A DNA stretch of 64,000 nucleotides, taken from positions 127,073,182-127,137,181 of the forward strand of contig CM043967.1 in NCBI GenBank assembly GCA_014529385.2, written 5' to 3'. This document shows, one piece after another, positions 1 to 12,270 of the stretch. The DNA is from Adiantum capillus-veneris (taxonomy: Eukaryota > Streptophyta > Polypodiopsida > Polypodiales > Pteridaceae). A program made the translations under genes and the position numbers. Positions within the stretch are counted from its first letter, which is position 1; the number at the start of each line of letters is the position of its first letter. The notes below the pieces were generated by a model. That model was not told the origin of the DNA. It did not search any database and saw nothing but the letters and a program-made list of their open reading frames with translations.

Positions 1-7
1 ACATTCA

Positions 8-11
<4 letters not shown>

Positions 12-46
<35 letters not shown>

Positions 47-106
47 GACCGCTTACGTCGTTTATCTTAAGACCTTGCTTACAAATAATTAGTATCCCCG
101 TCTCTA

Positions 107-137
<31 letters not shown>

Positions 138-140
138 CTC
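12..140 (+). repeat. (CT)n tracts upstream of first visible exon
   Basis: A pure (CT)n run at about 12-44 and an interrupted one at about 106-140. They probably lie in the intron before the first visible ABCG exon. Nothing coding is recognised in 1-417. Confidence 0.85.
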
Positions 141-358
141 TGTCCCCTTTACATAGTGAGAACTGTGCTCCTATGCAGCCTCGCAGCAGACAATATGCTT
201 ATTGCCACCCTCTATTTGCCACCTTGATATCAAAATGCTTTTACAATGAGATATTAATCAATTTAAGTAGACTAAAGATTCCACTTTTAACAACCTTTTG
301 AGAATGTATGCGTGTGCGCTTTCGTTTGTATCTGCGTGTGTGCGCGCACATGAATATG

Positions 359-361
<3 letters not shown>

Positions 362-399
<38 letters not shown>
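362..399 (+). repeat. (GA)19 microsatellite just upstream of an exon
   Basis: A perfect GA run ending 18 nt before the exon that starts at 418; the acceptor is TTTGCATCAG. The purine run sits where a polypyrimidine tract would often lie, but a short pyrimidine stretch (CATTTCTTTTGC) separates it from the AG. Confidence 0.9.
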
Positions 400-401
<2 letters not shown>

Positions 402-417
402 ATTTCTTTTGCATCAG

Positions 418-3400
418 GGTCGGCCTGAAGCTACCTACAGTGGAGGTCCGCTTTCAGAATCTAAGTGTAGATGCCAATTGCTATGTTGGAGACAGGGCCC
501 TGCCCACATTGTGGAATGCAACCAGAAACGCATGCGAGGTGATTCTTAGTGACGAAGTATGAGGTTTTATAATGGAATATTGAAACTGAGCCACATTATA
601 TTGCATACTAAATCCGAATAGCAAGGGCCAATTTACTCTTCTTGTCCATGGTAGCAGTAAAGTAGGACAGTGCCCTTTAATGATATCGAGGACATGCCTC
701 ACTCAAATAAAGCTGGACATGATTTGCAGGAGTTTCAATGACCAAGGCCTGCTCCATGGGTTGGCAGGTTGACTATGGTGCTTCAATGAATCATTGCAGG
801 CACCTTCTTATAATCTTTACTGCAACCACTAAACAACAGCCAATGTTTCCTATGCCCAATCAACTGCTTAATCAAACCACTTCGTTACCTGCATCAACGA
901 GTGATCAAAACACAAAACCTCCTCTCAAAAGTATCAATCCTACTGTCGATTGGGTTCTGGCCATACTTGCGGAAGGAGCCCAATGCAGACATGATATCCA
1001 TGAGGGGAAAACTAGTTTGCAGACAGTAACCTGTTTAGAGTGTTCCATGTCAACCTGTTTTCTCACATAAAGCTTAGAGCAACTTACAAAAACAACCTTC
1101 TCGTTCTTCTACGCTGCTTCTAAACTAGATTTGACCTTCGCTTTGCAGGGACTGCTTGGCCTCTGTGGATTATCAGCTACCGAAAAGCTAAGACTCAACA
1201 TATTGAAGAATCTGCATGGTGTCATTCGGCCCTCAAGGTTAACACTTCCAAACATGCAACTCCTCATTTCTGCACTTAATGCTGCTTGCAATACATGAAT
1301 TGATAGAAGGACCACTCAAAGGAAACGCCCCGACCACTTTGATTCCATCGTTCTTCTACGGACTTATATGTAATGTACTTTTTGTGTACTGCAGAATGAC
1401 ACTTCTATTGGGTCCACCTGGGTCTGGAAAATCAACTATGCTCATGGCCCTCTCCGGGCAGCTGGACTCTGGCTTGAAGGTAAAAAAAGAAGATCAAACA
1501 GTACCTATGGAAACCTGTGCCCTTCAAGATCTTTTATAAACTTCTCTCCTTCAGGCAAGTGGAGAGATAACATACAATGGATACAACCTGGATGAGTTTG
1601 TGCCTCAAAAGACATGTTCCTACATAAGCCAATGTGACCTACATCTTGGTGAGCTGACGGTACAAGAAACCTTGGACTTTTCATGTCGATGTCAAGGTGT
1701 TGGTTCCAAGTATGGTGAGTGGAATCAATTCTAGGAGGATACTTATGCACAAAGTCCACAATATCTCATATCACTGACATATGAACCACAGAGTTACTGA
1801 TGGAATTATCTAGACGAGAGAAGGAAGCAGGAGTTTATCCAGAAGCTGATATGGACCTCTTTATGAAGGTATGATGTTGGGCACTGCCTTTTCTTTAGAT
1901 TCACATGCAATACCATGTCCATCATGGATTCATACTGCTATTTCCAAACTAGGCAACGTCTGTTGAAGGTATCAAACAAAGTCTCCAGACAGACTATGTG
2001 TTGAAAGTAAGTTCAGCATGCTTTTCTATACATTTCCAATCTGAAGCCTGTGTTCTTTCCTACCCTCAAACTTCTGAGTCTATGTAACTGGCAGCTGCTT
2101 GGGCTGGATGCATGTGCGGACACAATAGTTGGGGACAACATGATGCGAGGAGTGTCTGGAGGACAGAAAAAGCGTGTCACAACAGGTTTCGAAAATAAGT
2201 CATGTATTAACCTTAATGCAAGCAATGCATTGTTAGGAAGTTTGAGTAGAAGGAAAAAGTTTATTGCCATTCTAAATGTGAAGCATGTGTCCTATACTTC
2301 TAGCCAATTTATCTCTGGCATATGTCACAAGCAATGTGCATACCTCCTCCTAGACTGCCTGTCCTGCACACCTGCAAATCAAAAAGCATTTCACCACAAT
2401 ATTATTTCCTCTGGACATGATCGTTTACTTTAAGCAGGTCTCGTCACATGCTTTGAAAAACCCTTGGTGCTGTTCGATTCATGGTTTCCGTAAAGATAAA
2501 GCAGCACGCATAAGCAACCTTCATTAGAAACTAGATAAATTAGCAAGTTTGTAACATATGCAGGCTGAAATTCGAAATTAGTCAAGGCTAATCAATTGAT
2601 AATACCTGCCAAGATCAAGCAGCATAGAGTAGCAACTTCCATTGTAGGGATTGATGATAGTAATATTTTTGTATGAATCAAGTGTTCCAAGTCAACTTCT
2701 CCATCCATAGATGTTGATATGTCCTTTGAATTCAAGGACCGTGTGAATCTTTTGACTTCGGTTTTTACCTGCAAGCACACGAACAATGCATGTTGTTGAT
2801 TCCTAGAGTGTGAATGAGCAGGAGAGATGCTTGTGGGCCCCACACGAACCTTATTCATGGATGAAATATCATCAGGCCTTGACAGCTCCACAACTTTTCA
2901 GATTGTCAAATGTCTTAGCCAATTTGCACACCATTTCGACTACACCATCTTGATGTCCCTGCTGCAGCCAGCCCCAGAAACTTATGAAATTTTTGACGAC
3001 ATTATACTGCTGTCTGAGGGGCAGATAGTTTATCAAGGTCCTCGAGAATATGCTCTGGACTTTTTCAAAAGCTGTGGGTTCAAATGCCCTGACAGGAAGG
3101 GGGTTGCTGACTTCTTGCAAGAGGTGAGCAACTCAACTTATTGCAATTCCTGCTTCACTGTACTCTTGATTTCCAGCGCAAAGATGTGGCTATTGTGAAA
3201 AAGTTCTTGTTACTGAAGTTTAAGTGTGATCCATTGTGGAAAATGCAGGTCACCTCCATAAAAGACCAAGAACAGTATTGGTGCAACACTCTTGAAAACT
3301 ACCGCTACATCTCCCCCAGTGAGTTTGCAAAGCGCTTTGAGCAGTACCATATAGGAAAGAATAACAAGATGTTTATGTCAGTCCCTTTCGACAAATCAAA

Positions 3401-4767
3401 GTCCCACAAAGCTGCACTGGTCTTCTCCAAGTACTCCATTAGCAGAATACAGCTACTCAAGACCTGCTTTGCTCGGGAGGTCCTTCTCATCAAGCGCAAC
3501 TCCTTCGTTTTCATATTCCGCACTACACAGGTGGCGTAGCTTCACACTTACCTTTCAGTAAACAAAACCCTTTTCCATTCTAACACACTGTTGCGGTTGA
3601 AGAGACCTCCCATGTGCACAAATTATTTGTTAGTCATTTGACAATAACTTTTTTGTGTGTACAGATAGTGATAATGGCGTCTATTGCCATGACAGTATTT
3701 CTGCGTACTCGCATGCATCGAAGAGATGAGGTGGATGGTGATCATTACCTCGGAGCCCTCTTCTTTGCTCTTATAATCAACATGTTCAATGGTTACCCAG
3801 AGATTGCATTTATTTTGTTTCGGCTTCCAGTCTTCTTTAAGCAAAGAGCCTTACATTTTTACCCCGCGTGGGCCTTCACTCTGCCAACGTTTCTAACAAG
3901 ACTTCCAATGTCTGTTCTGGAGTCTGGTGTTTGGGTTTTGATGACATACTACACAATGGGATTTGCTCCCCAAGCAAGCAGGTGAGACGTAGAATTTATG
4001 TACAAGGCTCATGTTTAGGTAAACCTACACAAAAAAGAAACTGTTCATGTTCATTTTGAGCTTTGCAGCCTTAAGGTTACGCTGCAGCATGAAAAACAAG
4101 ATAACGATGCCCACGTCGCTGTTTATTTTAGCTTGTTTTGTAGAAAGAAGCAGTAGCCGATTGTGTGAGCAGTCTGTATGTGGTGGTGTATGGGTAGTGT
4201 TGAAGGGAATCCTCTCTCATTTGTTCGGCTGAGAGGTATCACAATAACCATCATAGACACTGTCCGATGATAGCTTTCAGTGTTCCTTGCCACTGAGCTT
4301 TACATATTGGGCGAGTAAGTTGTGCATCAGGGTCCTCCAAAGCTGCCAATAGTAGCCTCTAAAGGGGGTAAGGAGTAGAGTATTTCTGCACTTCCATGCA
4401 TTCAACTTGAGGCCTTAGAGTGTGAAGGCTTGAGAGATGCATGCAAAGATGCATCCTCCCTTGAGAGAGACACCTTGAGAGGTTTTCATCTCGGGTTATA
4501 TCCAGATGAATTTTGGAACTAGTATGTTGCCTTTATATGTAACAGAAAGGGTACAAACCCTACCTTCTCATTGGCAAAAAAAAAAAAAGAGAAACCTTGA
4601 GAGAGGGCTTTTCAATGATATCTGGACATTTTGGACTCTCTCTCTCTCTCTCTCTCACATTCATATTTTTGTACCGAGACATTGGATTAGAACCACCAAG
4701 ATTGTATCAGTTTGGTCTCATAGGTCATTTTGGCCTTTTGAAGACATTTGATATAACATTTCATTTC

Positions 4768-4820
<53 letters not shown>

Positions 4821-5337
4821 TATTGATGTACACATACATATACGACATATATATGGAACTATGTATGTGTGTACATGTATGTATATAAAATATTGTTCCC
4901 TTCCAAGTACGTGCGCATGTACATAATTATGTATCTTAAGTGAATGCTATGCTATGAAAGCGCAATCCTGAAATTTCTGCAGATGATTTCAGATTTTTCA
5001 AACAGTTCCTACTGCTGTTCTCCCTACATCAAATGTCAACATCACTGTTTCGACTCATTGGAGGCATTTGCAGAAGCATGGTTGTGTCAGGAACAGGAGG
5101 GTCACTCAGCCTGTTCATGATCTTCTTACTAGGGGGCTATGTTGTCCCTAAAGGTTAGAGACTTTGTAGATGTTTGCAGCTTGAGTAACAAGGTGCAGGA
5201 CATATCTAACCTGTTGTGTTCTCTCCTCAGATAGGCTCCCAAATTGGTGGTCATGGGGGTATTGGCTATCACCCCTTACGTACGCCCAAAATGCTATCAG
5301 TGTGAATGAGATGCTTGCACCTGAATGGGGACGTGTG

Positions 5338-5373
<36 letters not shown>

Positions 5374-7410
5374 GTCCTTTACATATTGAGACAAAAGAAG
5401 CATCCTTAACCATAGTTGTCCAACAAATACATTAATCATCATTTGCTTGCCATCTTACAGGACATAGGCAACAATACATCTCTTGGCGTGAAAGTGTTGA
5501 AAAATCATGATATTCCTGCAGAAGGCTACTGGTATTGGCTTGGCACCGGAGTACTGTTGGGAATGGCTATACTATTTAACGTACTTTTCACCATTGCACT
5601 GGCACATATCAAAGGCATGTTTTGCAGCATGCTTGTAACAAAAAGCCAAATCAATGTTTCCTGCATAAAAGTTGCTAAATCTTAATGCTTGATTTCAGCA
5701 CCTGGCAGATCACAAGCTACTATTTCAAAAGAAACTCATCGTCAGATCCTGAGGAGTCATGAAGGTACAAAAGGAGAGAAAGAAGGAAGAATTTTCCAGA
5801 AAGGTAGCCATTATAAGTCTAGTAACGTGTGTTCCTGGTGCAAAATGCAGCTAGTGACAGCATTTCTCAAAAACTAACTCTCATGCAGACTATAAAATTC
5901 CAGAGCACTGTAAGGGAGTTCAGCTCTCAACAGCATACTCTTCTCCTGCTAAGGTTGCTGCTGATACACACATTAAAGTTGCAAAAGAAAAAGGAATGAC
6001 CTTGCCATTCCAACCACTCACAATCTCATTTTGCGACATTAACTACTCTGTCGACATGCCGCGGGTATGCTACCCATAGACAGACCCTGCTAGCCTGCTT
6101 TACTTATGCACTTAAACTTGTCGTTTGAAAAGTAAAGTGTATTTGTAGGAAGCCCGAGAGCAGGGGATTATGGACTCCAAACTCCAGCTTCTCTATGGGA
6201 TTACTGGAGCATTTAGACCTGGAGTCCTTACTGCATTAATGGGAATCAGTGGTGCAGGAAAAACAACACTCATGGACGTACTTGCTGGCCGGAAGACTGG
6301 TGGCTACATAGAGGGCTCCATTAATATCTCAGGCTACCCAAAGAAACAAGAGACCTTTGCCAGAATATCTGGATACTGCGAACAAAATGACATTCATTCC
6401 CCGCAAGTAACAGTATGTGAATCGCTACTTTTCTCTGCATGGCTTCGGCTCCCCTCTGATGTCAATGCAAGCAGCAAAAAGGTAAGGCAGAGGTACATGC
6501 ATACTTCAGCTTGGCTTGGAATCTTAGCTTACCTGAATGCTTCCTTGCAGGCATTTGTATATGAGGTTATGGAGCTTGTTGAGCTTGACAACTTCAAAAA
6601 TACACTGGTGGGGATTCCAGGACTGACCGGCTTATCAACAGAGCAACGCAAGAGGCTAACAATTGCTGTGGAGCTGGTAGCAAATCCCTCAATCATATTT
6701 ATGGATGAGCCTACCTCAGGCCTTGATGCACGGGCTGCAGCAATTGTCATGCGGACTGTCAGAAATACAGTAGACACTGGCAGAACAGTTGTATGCACTA
6801 TACATCAACCTGGCATTGACATCTTTGAAGCCTTTGATGAGGTTAGTCCATCTACTTTCAAAACAAGTCGAGAGGTAATGTGTCTGTGCGCTTTCAATGT
6901 GCATGTATACAATGAAAGCAATGTTCAAATCCAAAACTTACAAGCCACGTGTGTGTGTGTGTGTGTGTGCGTTTGTGTCTATATACACACCTATTTGTTT
7001 GCTGTAACACCACGATCTTACTAGAGTTCACTCTTGGTTGCACACTCTGAGCTTGATGTGCCACAAGAGGCGTGGCTTTGCCGGAAGTGCATTGCAAACA
7101 TAAGAGTACATGGCCATGATGAGCCAGCGATCGCCCACAAATAGATTTCAGCTCTATCTTGGGTGATCACTCACAGAATTTACAAGTCATCTCTCTACTG
7201 ACTCACCAATGGCTATGGTTGTCACACCTCTTAAAGTTAAAACACATTTTAATGCTCCACCAAGCAAACCCATCCTACGTTTACTACAAGCTTGCAACAT
7301 GGAAGCGTAATAGTAGATGAGCATGCATCAACTAAGGTGTTGACCGGTGGATAGGTAGCTTGTGCATAGTCAATGCCCAGCTGAACATCAAGAATATCAT
7401 GCAAATCTCT

Positions 7411-7447
<37 letters not shown>

Positions 7448-9302
7448 TTTGCAGTTTAACTGAATCTCATCAAAACTTTCAGCTTTTGCTACTGAAGCGG
7501 GGAGGACGAGTTATCTATGCTGGTCCCCTGGGTACACAATCATCTAATGTGATTGAATACTTTCAGGTAAAGGATTAACTTAGACGATTAAAGTTGTTCT
7601 GTGTAAGAGACCGGCTTGAAATGAAAGACATGTTGACATCCCATGAACAGGCAATTCCTGGAGTTCCTAAAATAAAAAATGGCTACAATCCTGCAACTTG
7701 GATGCTTGAAGTTACTAGCACTTCAATGGAGGCACACCTTAACACAGACTTTGCTTATACATATCGAAATTCAGATCTATATAGGTACATACTAGTCTCT
7801 ACTCTTATCCTACTTGAAGATAGATATTCTCAGACCATTTATGGGTCGTTCATGCATTTATAGGCAAAACAAAAGACGAGTCCAAGAATTGAGCCAGGCT
7901 GACCCAGACTCTCATGATCTTGAATTTGCGACACCATATTCTCAGTCTCGCATGGGGCAGATCAAATGCTGCTTGTGGAAACAACATCTGACTTATTGGC
8001 GGAGTCCAGACTACAATTGCACACGCTTCCTGTTTTCTCTTATATGTGCCTTGCTATTTGGCACCGTCTTTTGGAATGTTGGACAAAAGCAGTAAGTTCA
8101 CTGGCACATACAATATCAAAGAAGCTCCATGCATATTATGCATGAAGGAATAACAGTATGAAATTTTAAAATGCAGGAACTCAGAACAGGAGCTTCTCAA
8201 TGTTATGGGGGCAATGTACGGTGCTGTGATGTTTGTCGGTATCAGTAATTGTTCAACCGTTCAACCGGTGGTAGCAGTTGAGAGAACAGTTTTTTACAGA
8301 GAGAAGGCAGCCGGAATGTACTCAGCATTTCCATATGCCTTAGCACATGTGAGTGCCTTGAACTCTTATGCAATAGATCCAACAAGGTAGGCTAAGGGGT
8401 TGGTGTGTGAAAGTAGGTCATGAGGTGAGGAGTTCAACTCCCACCCAAGTCATGCGGCAAGTAAAAGACAACACAAAAATCCCATGTTGCTTATTGCTGA
8501 TGGTAAAATTTCTGATAAAAAAGCTAATAATTATCACACCTTTGCAGGTTGTTATTGAGATACCCTTCGTGTTTCTGCAAACTCTATTATATGCTGCCAT
8601 AGTCTACTCCATGATGAATTTGCCTTGGGTGGCAACAAAGTTCTTCTGGTTCTTCTTCATGATGTACTTTACATTCCTCTACTTCACATACTACGGGATG
8701 ATGGCTGTTTCTATCACACCCAACATAGAAGTGGCTGCTATTGTAGCTTCAACATTCTACTCACTCTTCAATCTCTTCTCTGGATTCTACGTTCCAAAAC
8801 CTGTGAGTATTCAGATGCAACTTCAAATGAAAGGGCAATGTTGGTATGCAGGAATGTTCATTTCCGATGGCAACAGAGCAGTTGCACTATCATCCACTAT
8901 GTCCACTTCTCCCAAGACATTAAGACTACATTTGCACTGAATCTAGGATTTAAATTAAAGCCTATTTGCAGTTAATGCATGAGTTTGGAATTCTTTCATA
9001 TCACTAAAATTTTTCAAATGTTTCAACTGCAGATGATACCTGGCTGGTGGATCTGGTATTATTGGATTTGTCCTGTGGCTTGGACAGTTTATGGCATTAT
9101 CACTGCACAATATGGTGACTCAAATGACAAGCTCCATATGATGAATGGTAACATGACGACCGTGAAGATGTATGTGGAGGAGCATCTGGGTTACGATCAT
9201 GACTTCCTCGGGGTGGTAGCAGTAGTCCTCCTGGCATTCTCTCTCTTCTTTGCTCTCATGTATGCCCTCTGTATCAAATACTTAAACTTTCAACAAAGAT
9301 GA
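418..9302 (+). CDS. Full-size PDR-type ABCG transporter (5'-partial, 23 exons)
   Basis: Membrane ABC exporter of the plant pleiotropic drug resistance class (NBD1-TMD1-NBD2-TMD2), expected to use ATP to move hydrophobic metabolites, hormones or waxes across the plasma membrane; the substrate cannot be read from sequence. Proposed exons: 418-538, 1149-1237, 1395-1479, 1555-1714, 1792-1868, 1953-2006, 2095-2185, 2822-3123, 3249-3530, 3665-3981, 4993-5153, 5231-5334, 5461-5614, 5699-5803, 5889-6064, 6149-6481, 6551-6841, 7483-7566, 7651-7784, 7864-8091, 8177-8348, 8548-8802, 9033-9302. They sum to 4045 nt, which is one leading nucleotide plus 1347 codons and a TGA, so the frame closes at every junction. 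In these 1347 residues: Walker [10 protein letters not shown] (~76-84), signature VSGGQKKR (~215), Walker B LFMDE (~236-240), TMD1 ~400-660, second Walker [10 protein letters not shown] (~791-799), degenerate signature LSTEQ (~898), Walker B IIFMDE (~917-922), TMD2 ~1070-1340, C-terminus NFQQR. Family members are about 1400-1450 aa, so roughly 100 N-terminal residues lie off the left edge (exon 1 here starts at [12 protein letters not shown]). No disabling mutation seen. Subfamily member not assigned. Confidence 0.93.
3982..4992 (+). other. Long ABCG intron with two (CT)n tracts
   Basis: This 1011-bp intron lies within TMD1 coding sequence. It holds (CT)n runs at about 4635-4658 and 4771-4817 and an A-rich run near 4577. 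No coding similarity or transposon termini were recognised inside it. Further (CT)n runs occur in later introns at about 5339-5371 and 7411-7432, the latter followed by a short (AC)n. Confidence 0.8.
5615..5698 (+). other. GC-AG intron in the ABCG gene
   Basis: The exon ending at 5614 (reading HIK plus the first base of the next codon) is followed by GCATGT rather than GT, and the next exon starts after TTTCAG at 5699. Joining AAA G to CA CCT GGC keeps the frame into the linker that precedes NBD2. No in-frame GT donor nearby gives a family-like product. GC-AG introns are a known minority class of U2 introns. Confidence 0.75.
5765..5803 (+). other. Segment between two in-frame alternative 5' splice sites
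   Basis: GT dinucleotides follow GAAG at 5764 and GAAAG at 5803. Both leave the same codon phase, so either can join to the exon at 5889; the products differ by 13 residues, rich in K, E and G, in the cytosolic linker between TMD1 and NBD2. I used the downstream donor in the gene model; the upstream one is equally open. Confidence 0.5.
8385..8445 (+). repeat. Possible SINE-like fragment in an ABCG intron
   Basis: In the intron 8349-8547 a stretch resembling a Pol III A box (TAGGCTAAGGGGTTGG, about 8387) is followed about 40 nt later by a B-box-like GAGTTCAACTCCC (about 8428). This is the spacing seen in tRNA-derived SINEs. No poly(A) tail or duplication was identified, so this is a weak call. 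Confidence 0.3.
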
Positions 9303-10204
9303 GGAACCATATACATCAGAATTCTGAAAATAACCAAGGAGACACGGCTCGGGGCCTGTGCAGATTGACACAGTACAATGATAGATGAGCTATGATACAT
9401 ATAATGTATGCACAAAATGAGCCAGAGTGTATGAGCTAAGCTTTACTTACTACAGAAGCATATATGGATGGCTAGCTGATTCTGAATTTACAACAACAAA
9501 ATCCATCAAATTGATGCATTCTTGAATGGCGGATCAGTGCCAACATTTCATCGACAGGCTTATCAACATTAGAATACACGACCAGGATGCTCGTCCACCA
9601 AAGAAGAGAATGGGTGATTTTGAAGGCGCAGAGAAGAGATCAGCCCTTACCACGAAACAGACAGGACCCACAAGGGAGAAGGTGCACTAGCCGCATTGGG
9701 CGATTTTCCTAATTGCAGCCGCGATCCCTATCTGTATATACAGTTCCATGATAGTTTTCAAAAAGAACAGCGCTGAAGACCTTCGGTTCGTAAGCTCAGG
9801 AAAGATAACAGCTTAAAACCACAGCACTGGTATAGATGCTACAATTTTCGTGGGGCCCGGTAGGGGACTTACTCTTCAGGAAGAAAATAGTTTTTTCAGG
9901 CATAACGCTGGGCAGAGAGGAAATATCCTTAAAAGATCTATCAGACGAGGACAGAATAATTCCTTGCTTTCACACTTCAAATATTTGAAGCAAGAGTCTT
10001 ACCTCGTAAATGCTTAACTGTCTTGCAATGGAAATTTGTTGATGTCGTTTAGTATAAAAGTGTTGAGTGAGAAACATTAAGTTATCGTATAACAGATGTA
10101 GTGCAAAGAAATGGAAAAATTGAATTGGACTATTGATCTTGTTATCAAGTACATGTCTTGTCAGAGTGTACAAGGTAGAGAATGCTGTTTTGTCTTGTCC
10201 GATT
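9303..10204 (+). other. 3' flank of ABCG gene; no second gene seen
   Basis: Presumed 3' UTR and intergenic DNA. No convincing AATAAA signal close to the stop, no conserved ORF and no transposon terminus were recognised. The right boundary is where similarity to the repeated leader unit begins. Confidence 0.5.
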
Positions 10205-10745
10205 TGTAAGTCGGGTAAGATTGGACAGACCAAGGGCTAAGACAGACATGCGGTCAAGGGGTGTTATATTTTAGCAAGCTATGAGTCTATATATAGCGAG
10301 ACTGGGTGGAGAGTTGCACGGTCCAGTCCCCTCTGGTCTCAGAGTTCAGGGACTGAGGGCACCCATGGCCGGGAAGGAGAAGGGTTGTGGTGCTTTGAAT
10401 GGTGATGCATGGCTTCTCTCTTTTGTTGTCAAACCGCAACGTGGGAAAGATCCTTGGGGTGAGGACAAAGGAAAGCAAGCTTGGAACGTAGCGTGGGCAA
10501 CAACTCTAACATGAAGGGGGGGGGGGTGTGTAGGCGACTTGCACCAAATCATGATGTGTGCACGCGTGCATACGCGTGCAAGCTGGCATTGACACTGACC
10601 GTTTCTCATCACTGTTATGGCTTGTGTCGAGTGGTGTGGCGATTGTTCTCTCCCTCTCTATCTTCGGCGTTGCTTGCCATTGCCATGGAAAGCTCTTTTT
10701 TTTCTCTTTTTTCTTTTTCACATGAAGTGTCCCTTAAAGGTTGGT

Positions 10746-10788
<43 letters not shown>

Positions 10789-11147
10789 TCAAGGGAGCAT
10801 GTCCACCCCAGGCATATCTCCCTCACACCCCCTCTCTTAATGGATATAAAGAAGGGTGGAGGATTCTCGGCTAAGCATGCACTTCATATCAATGTCCTAC
10901 TGCATAATATCTACAATGTCAAAAATTGCAAAACTCCAACATGGCTAAACACAACGAGAAAAAACGGCAGGAGAGTCGAGGGTGAGATCAACCTCGTGGA
11001 GATGCATAACAATTTTTGCCTTGCAGCAGCCGTGCGTTGCTTGGAAATTGGAAGCTCAAAAATTGAAGTAGAGCCACATGCATAGGTTATGCAAGGCATG
11101 TGAGCATCATGTATAGATCACACAAGCTTCGATTGGGCTTACAAATT
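10205..11147 (+). mobile_element. Non-autonomous LTR-element leader unit, copy 1
   Basis: First of three related units (others at 11148-11989 continuing at 17532, and 19475-20412). Shared landmarks in order are: a short LTR-like segment with CAAGCTATGAGTCTA and TATATAGCG, GGGTGGAGAGTTGCACGG, a degraded primer site (TCTCAGAGTTCA), a pyrimidine stretch, a C-run, CTAAGCATGCACTTC, ATGCATAACAATTTTTGCC and CACAAGCTTCGATTGGGCTT. No coding domain is visible, as in LARD-type elements. The left edge is approximate. Confidence 0.65.
10747..10782 (+). repeat. Poly(C) tract, 36 nt
   Basis: An uninterrupted run of 36 C. The paralogous positions in copy 2 (about 11660-11690) and copy 3 (about 20030) have much shorter, mixed C-rich sequence, so the run expanded within this copy. 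Proline-rich reading frames across it are artefacts. Confidence 0.95.
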
Positions 11148-11989
11148 AGGTTGGGTGGAGAGTTGCACGGTCCTGTCCCCTCTGGTCTCAAATTGGTACG
11201 AGAGTTGAGGGACTCGGGGTAGCCATGGCAGGGAAGGAGAAGGGTCGTGGTGCTTTTAATGGTGATGCATGGCTTCTCTCTATCGTTGTTGAACCGCAAC
11301 GTGGGAAAGATCCCTTGGGTTGAGGACAAAGCAAGCAAGCTCGGAACGTAGCATGGGCAACAACTCTGACATGGAGGTGTGTGTACGCGACTCGCACCAA
11401 ATCGTGATTTGTGTGGCATGGGCAACAACTCTGACATGAAGGAGGTGTGTGTACGCGACTTGCACCAAATCGTGATTTGTGTGTGCGCAAGTTGGCGTCG
11501 ACACAATGACCATTTCTCATCACTGTTATGGCTTGTGTCTGGCGGTGTGGTGATTGTTCTCTCCCTCTCTATCTTTGGCGTTGCTTGCCATTGCCATGGA
11601 AAGCTCAATTTTTTTTTCGTTTTTCTTTTTCACATGAAGTGCTCGTTAAGGGTTGGTACCCCTCGCCCCCCGCTCCCCCCCCCTTAAACTGGTTCAAGGG
11701 AACATGCCCACCTCAGGCATATCCCCCTCACACCCCCTCTTCTAATGGATATAGAGAAGGGTGGAGGATTCTTGGCTAAGCATGCACTTCATATCAACGT
11801 TCTACTGTATAATATCTACAATTTCAAAAATTGCACAACTCCAACATGGCTAAACACAACGAGAGAAAATGACAGGAGAGTCGAGGGTGACAAGGTCAAC
11901 TTCGTGGAGATGCATAACAATTTTTGCCTTGAAGCAGTCGTGCGTCGCTTGGAAATTGGAAGCTCAAAAACTGAAGCAAAGCCACATGC
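11148..11989 (+). mobile_element. Leader unit, copy 2, cut by a copia insertion
   Basis: Starts where the end of copy 1 (GATTGGGCTT) passes abruptly into the LTR-like GGTTGGGTGGAGAGTTGCACGG, so the first part of this LTR and any intervening internal sequence were lost. An imperfect internal duplication of about 60 bp (GGCAACAACTCTGACATG with the following GTGTGTACGCGACT) is visible at about 11354-11480. The unit is interrupted at 11989 by the copia element and resumes at 17532. Confidence 0.65.
11985..11989 (+). repeat. Target-site duplication (left) of copia element 1
   Basis: CATGC immediately before the LTR; the same 5 bp occurs at 17532-17536 immediately after the other LTR. Five bp is the usual Ty1/copia duplication length. 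Confidence 0.92.
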
Positions 11990-12181
11990 TGAAGGAGTAC
12001 GAGCGGAAGTGTGACGCGAGAGAGAGTGCGAGAAGAAGAGCACGACGATATGGTGAACTCGCTCTACTGTAATGTGTAGAGCATAGTGAGTTCTTATTAG
12101 GTTTTTACAAAAGAATATGTGTACATACCTGGCGGCCCGCCCACTTACCTGGGCGACCACATTGGGCTTTATACCCCAACA
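11990..12181 (-). repeat. 3' LTR of copia element 1
   Basis: 192 bp with TG...CA ends (TGAAGGAGTACG to ATACCCCAACA on the plus strand). Read on the minus strand it starts TGTTGGGGTATAAAG. Same length as its partner. Confidence 0.95.
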
Positions 12182-12192
12182 ACCTCCCACTT
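12182..12192 (-). other. Polypurine tract of copia element 1
   Basis: On the minus strand AAGTGGGAGGT directly abuts the 3' LTR. This is the expected plus-strand DNA priming site. Confidence 0.85.
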
Positions 12193-12270
12193 AAAGTCTA
12201 ATGTGGTACTTTAAGTGTGAGAGAAGCTACTATACAAGCTAATATACAAGAGATGTAGAGAAGTGATGTA

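Noticed and set aside
10481-10874. Proline-rich ORFs around 10.7 kb and 57.2 kb
   Set aside because: They arise from poly(C) runs in non-coding repeats.
12167-12173. TATAAAG (minus strand) as the copia element 1 promoter
   Set aside because: It lies only about 10 nt inside the LTR, leaving almost no U3; not claimed without transcript ends.
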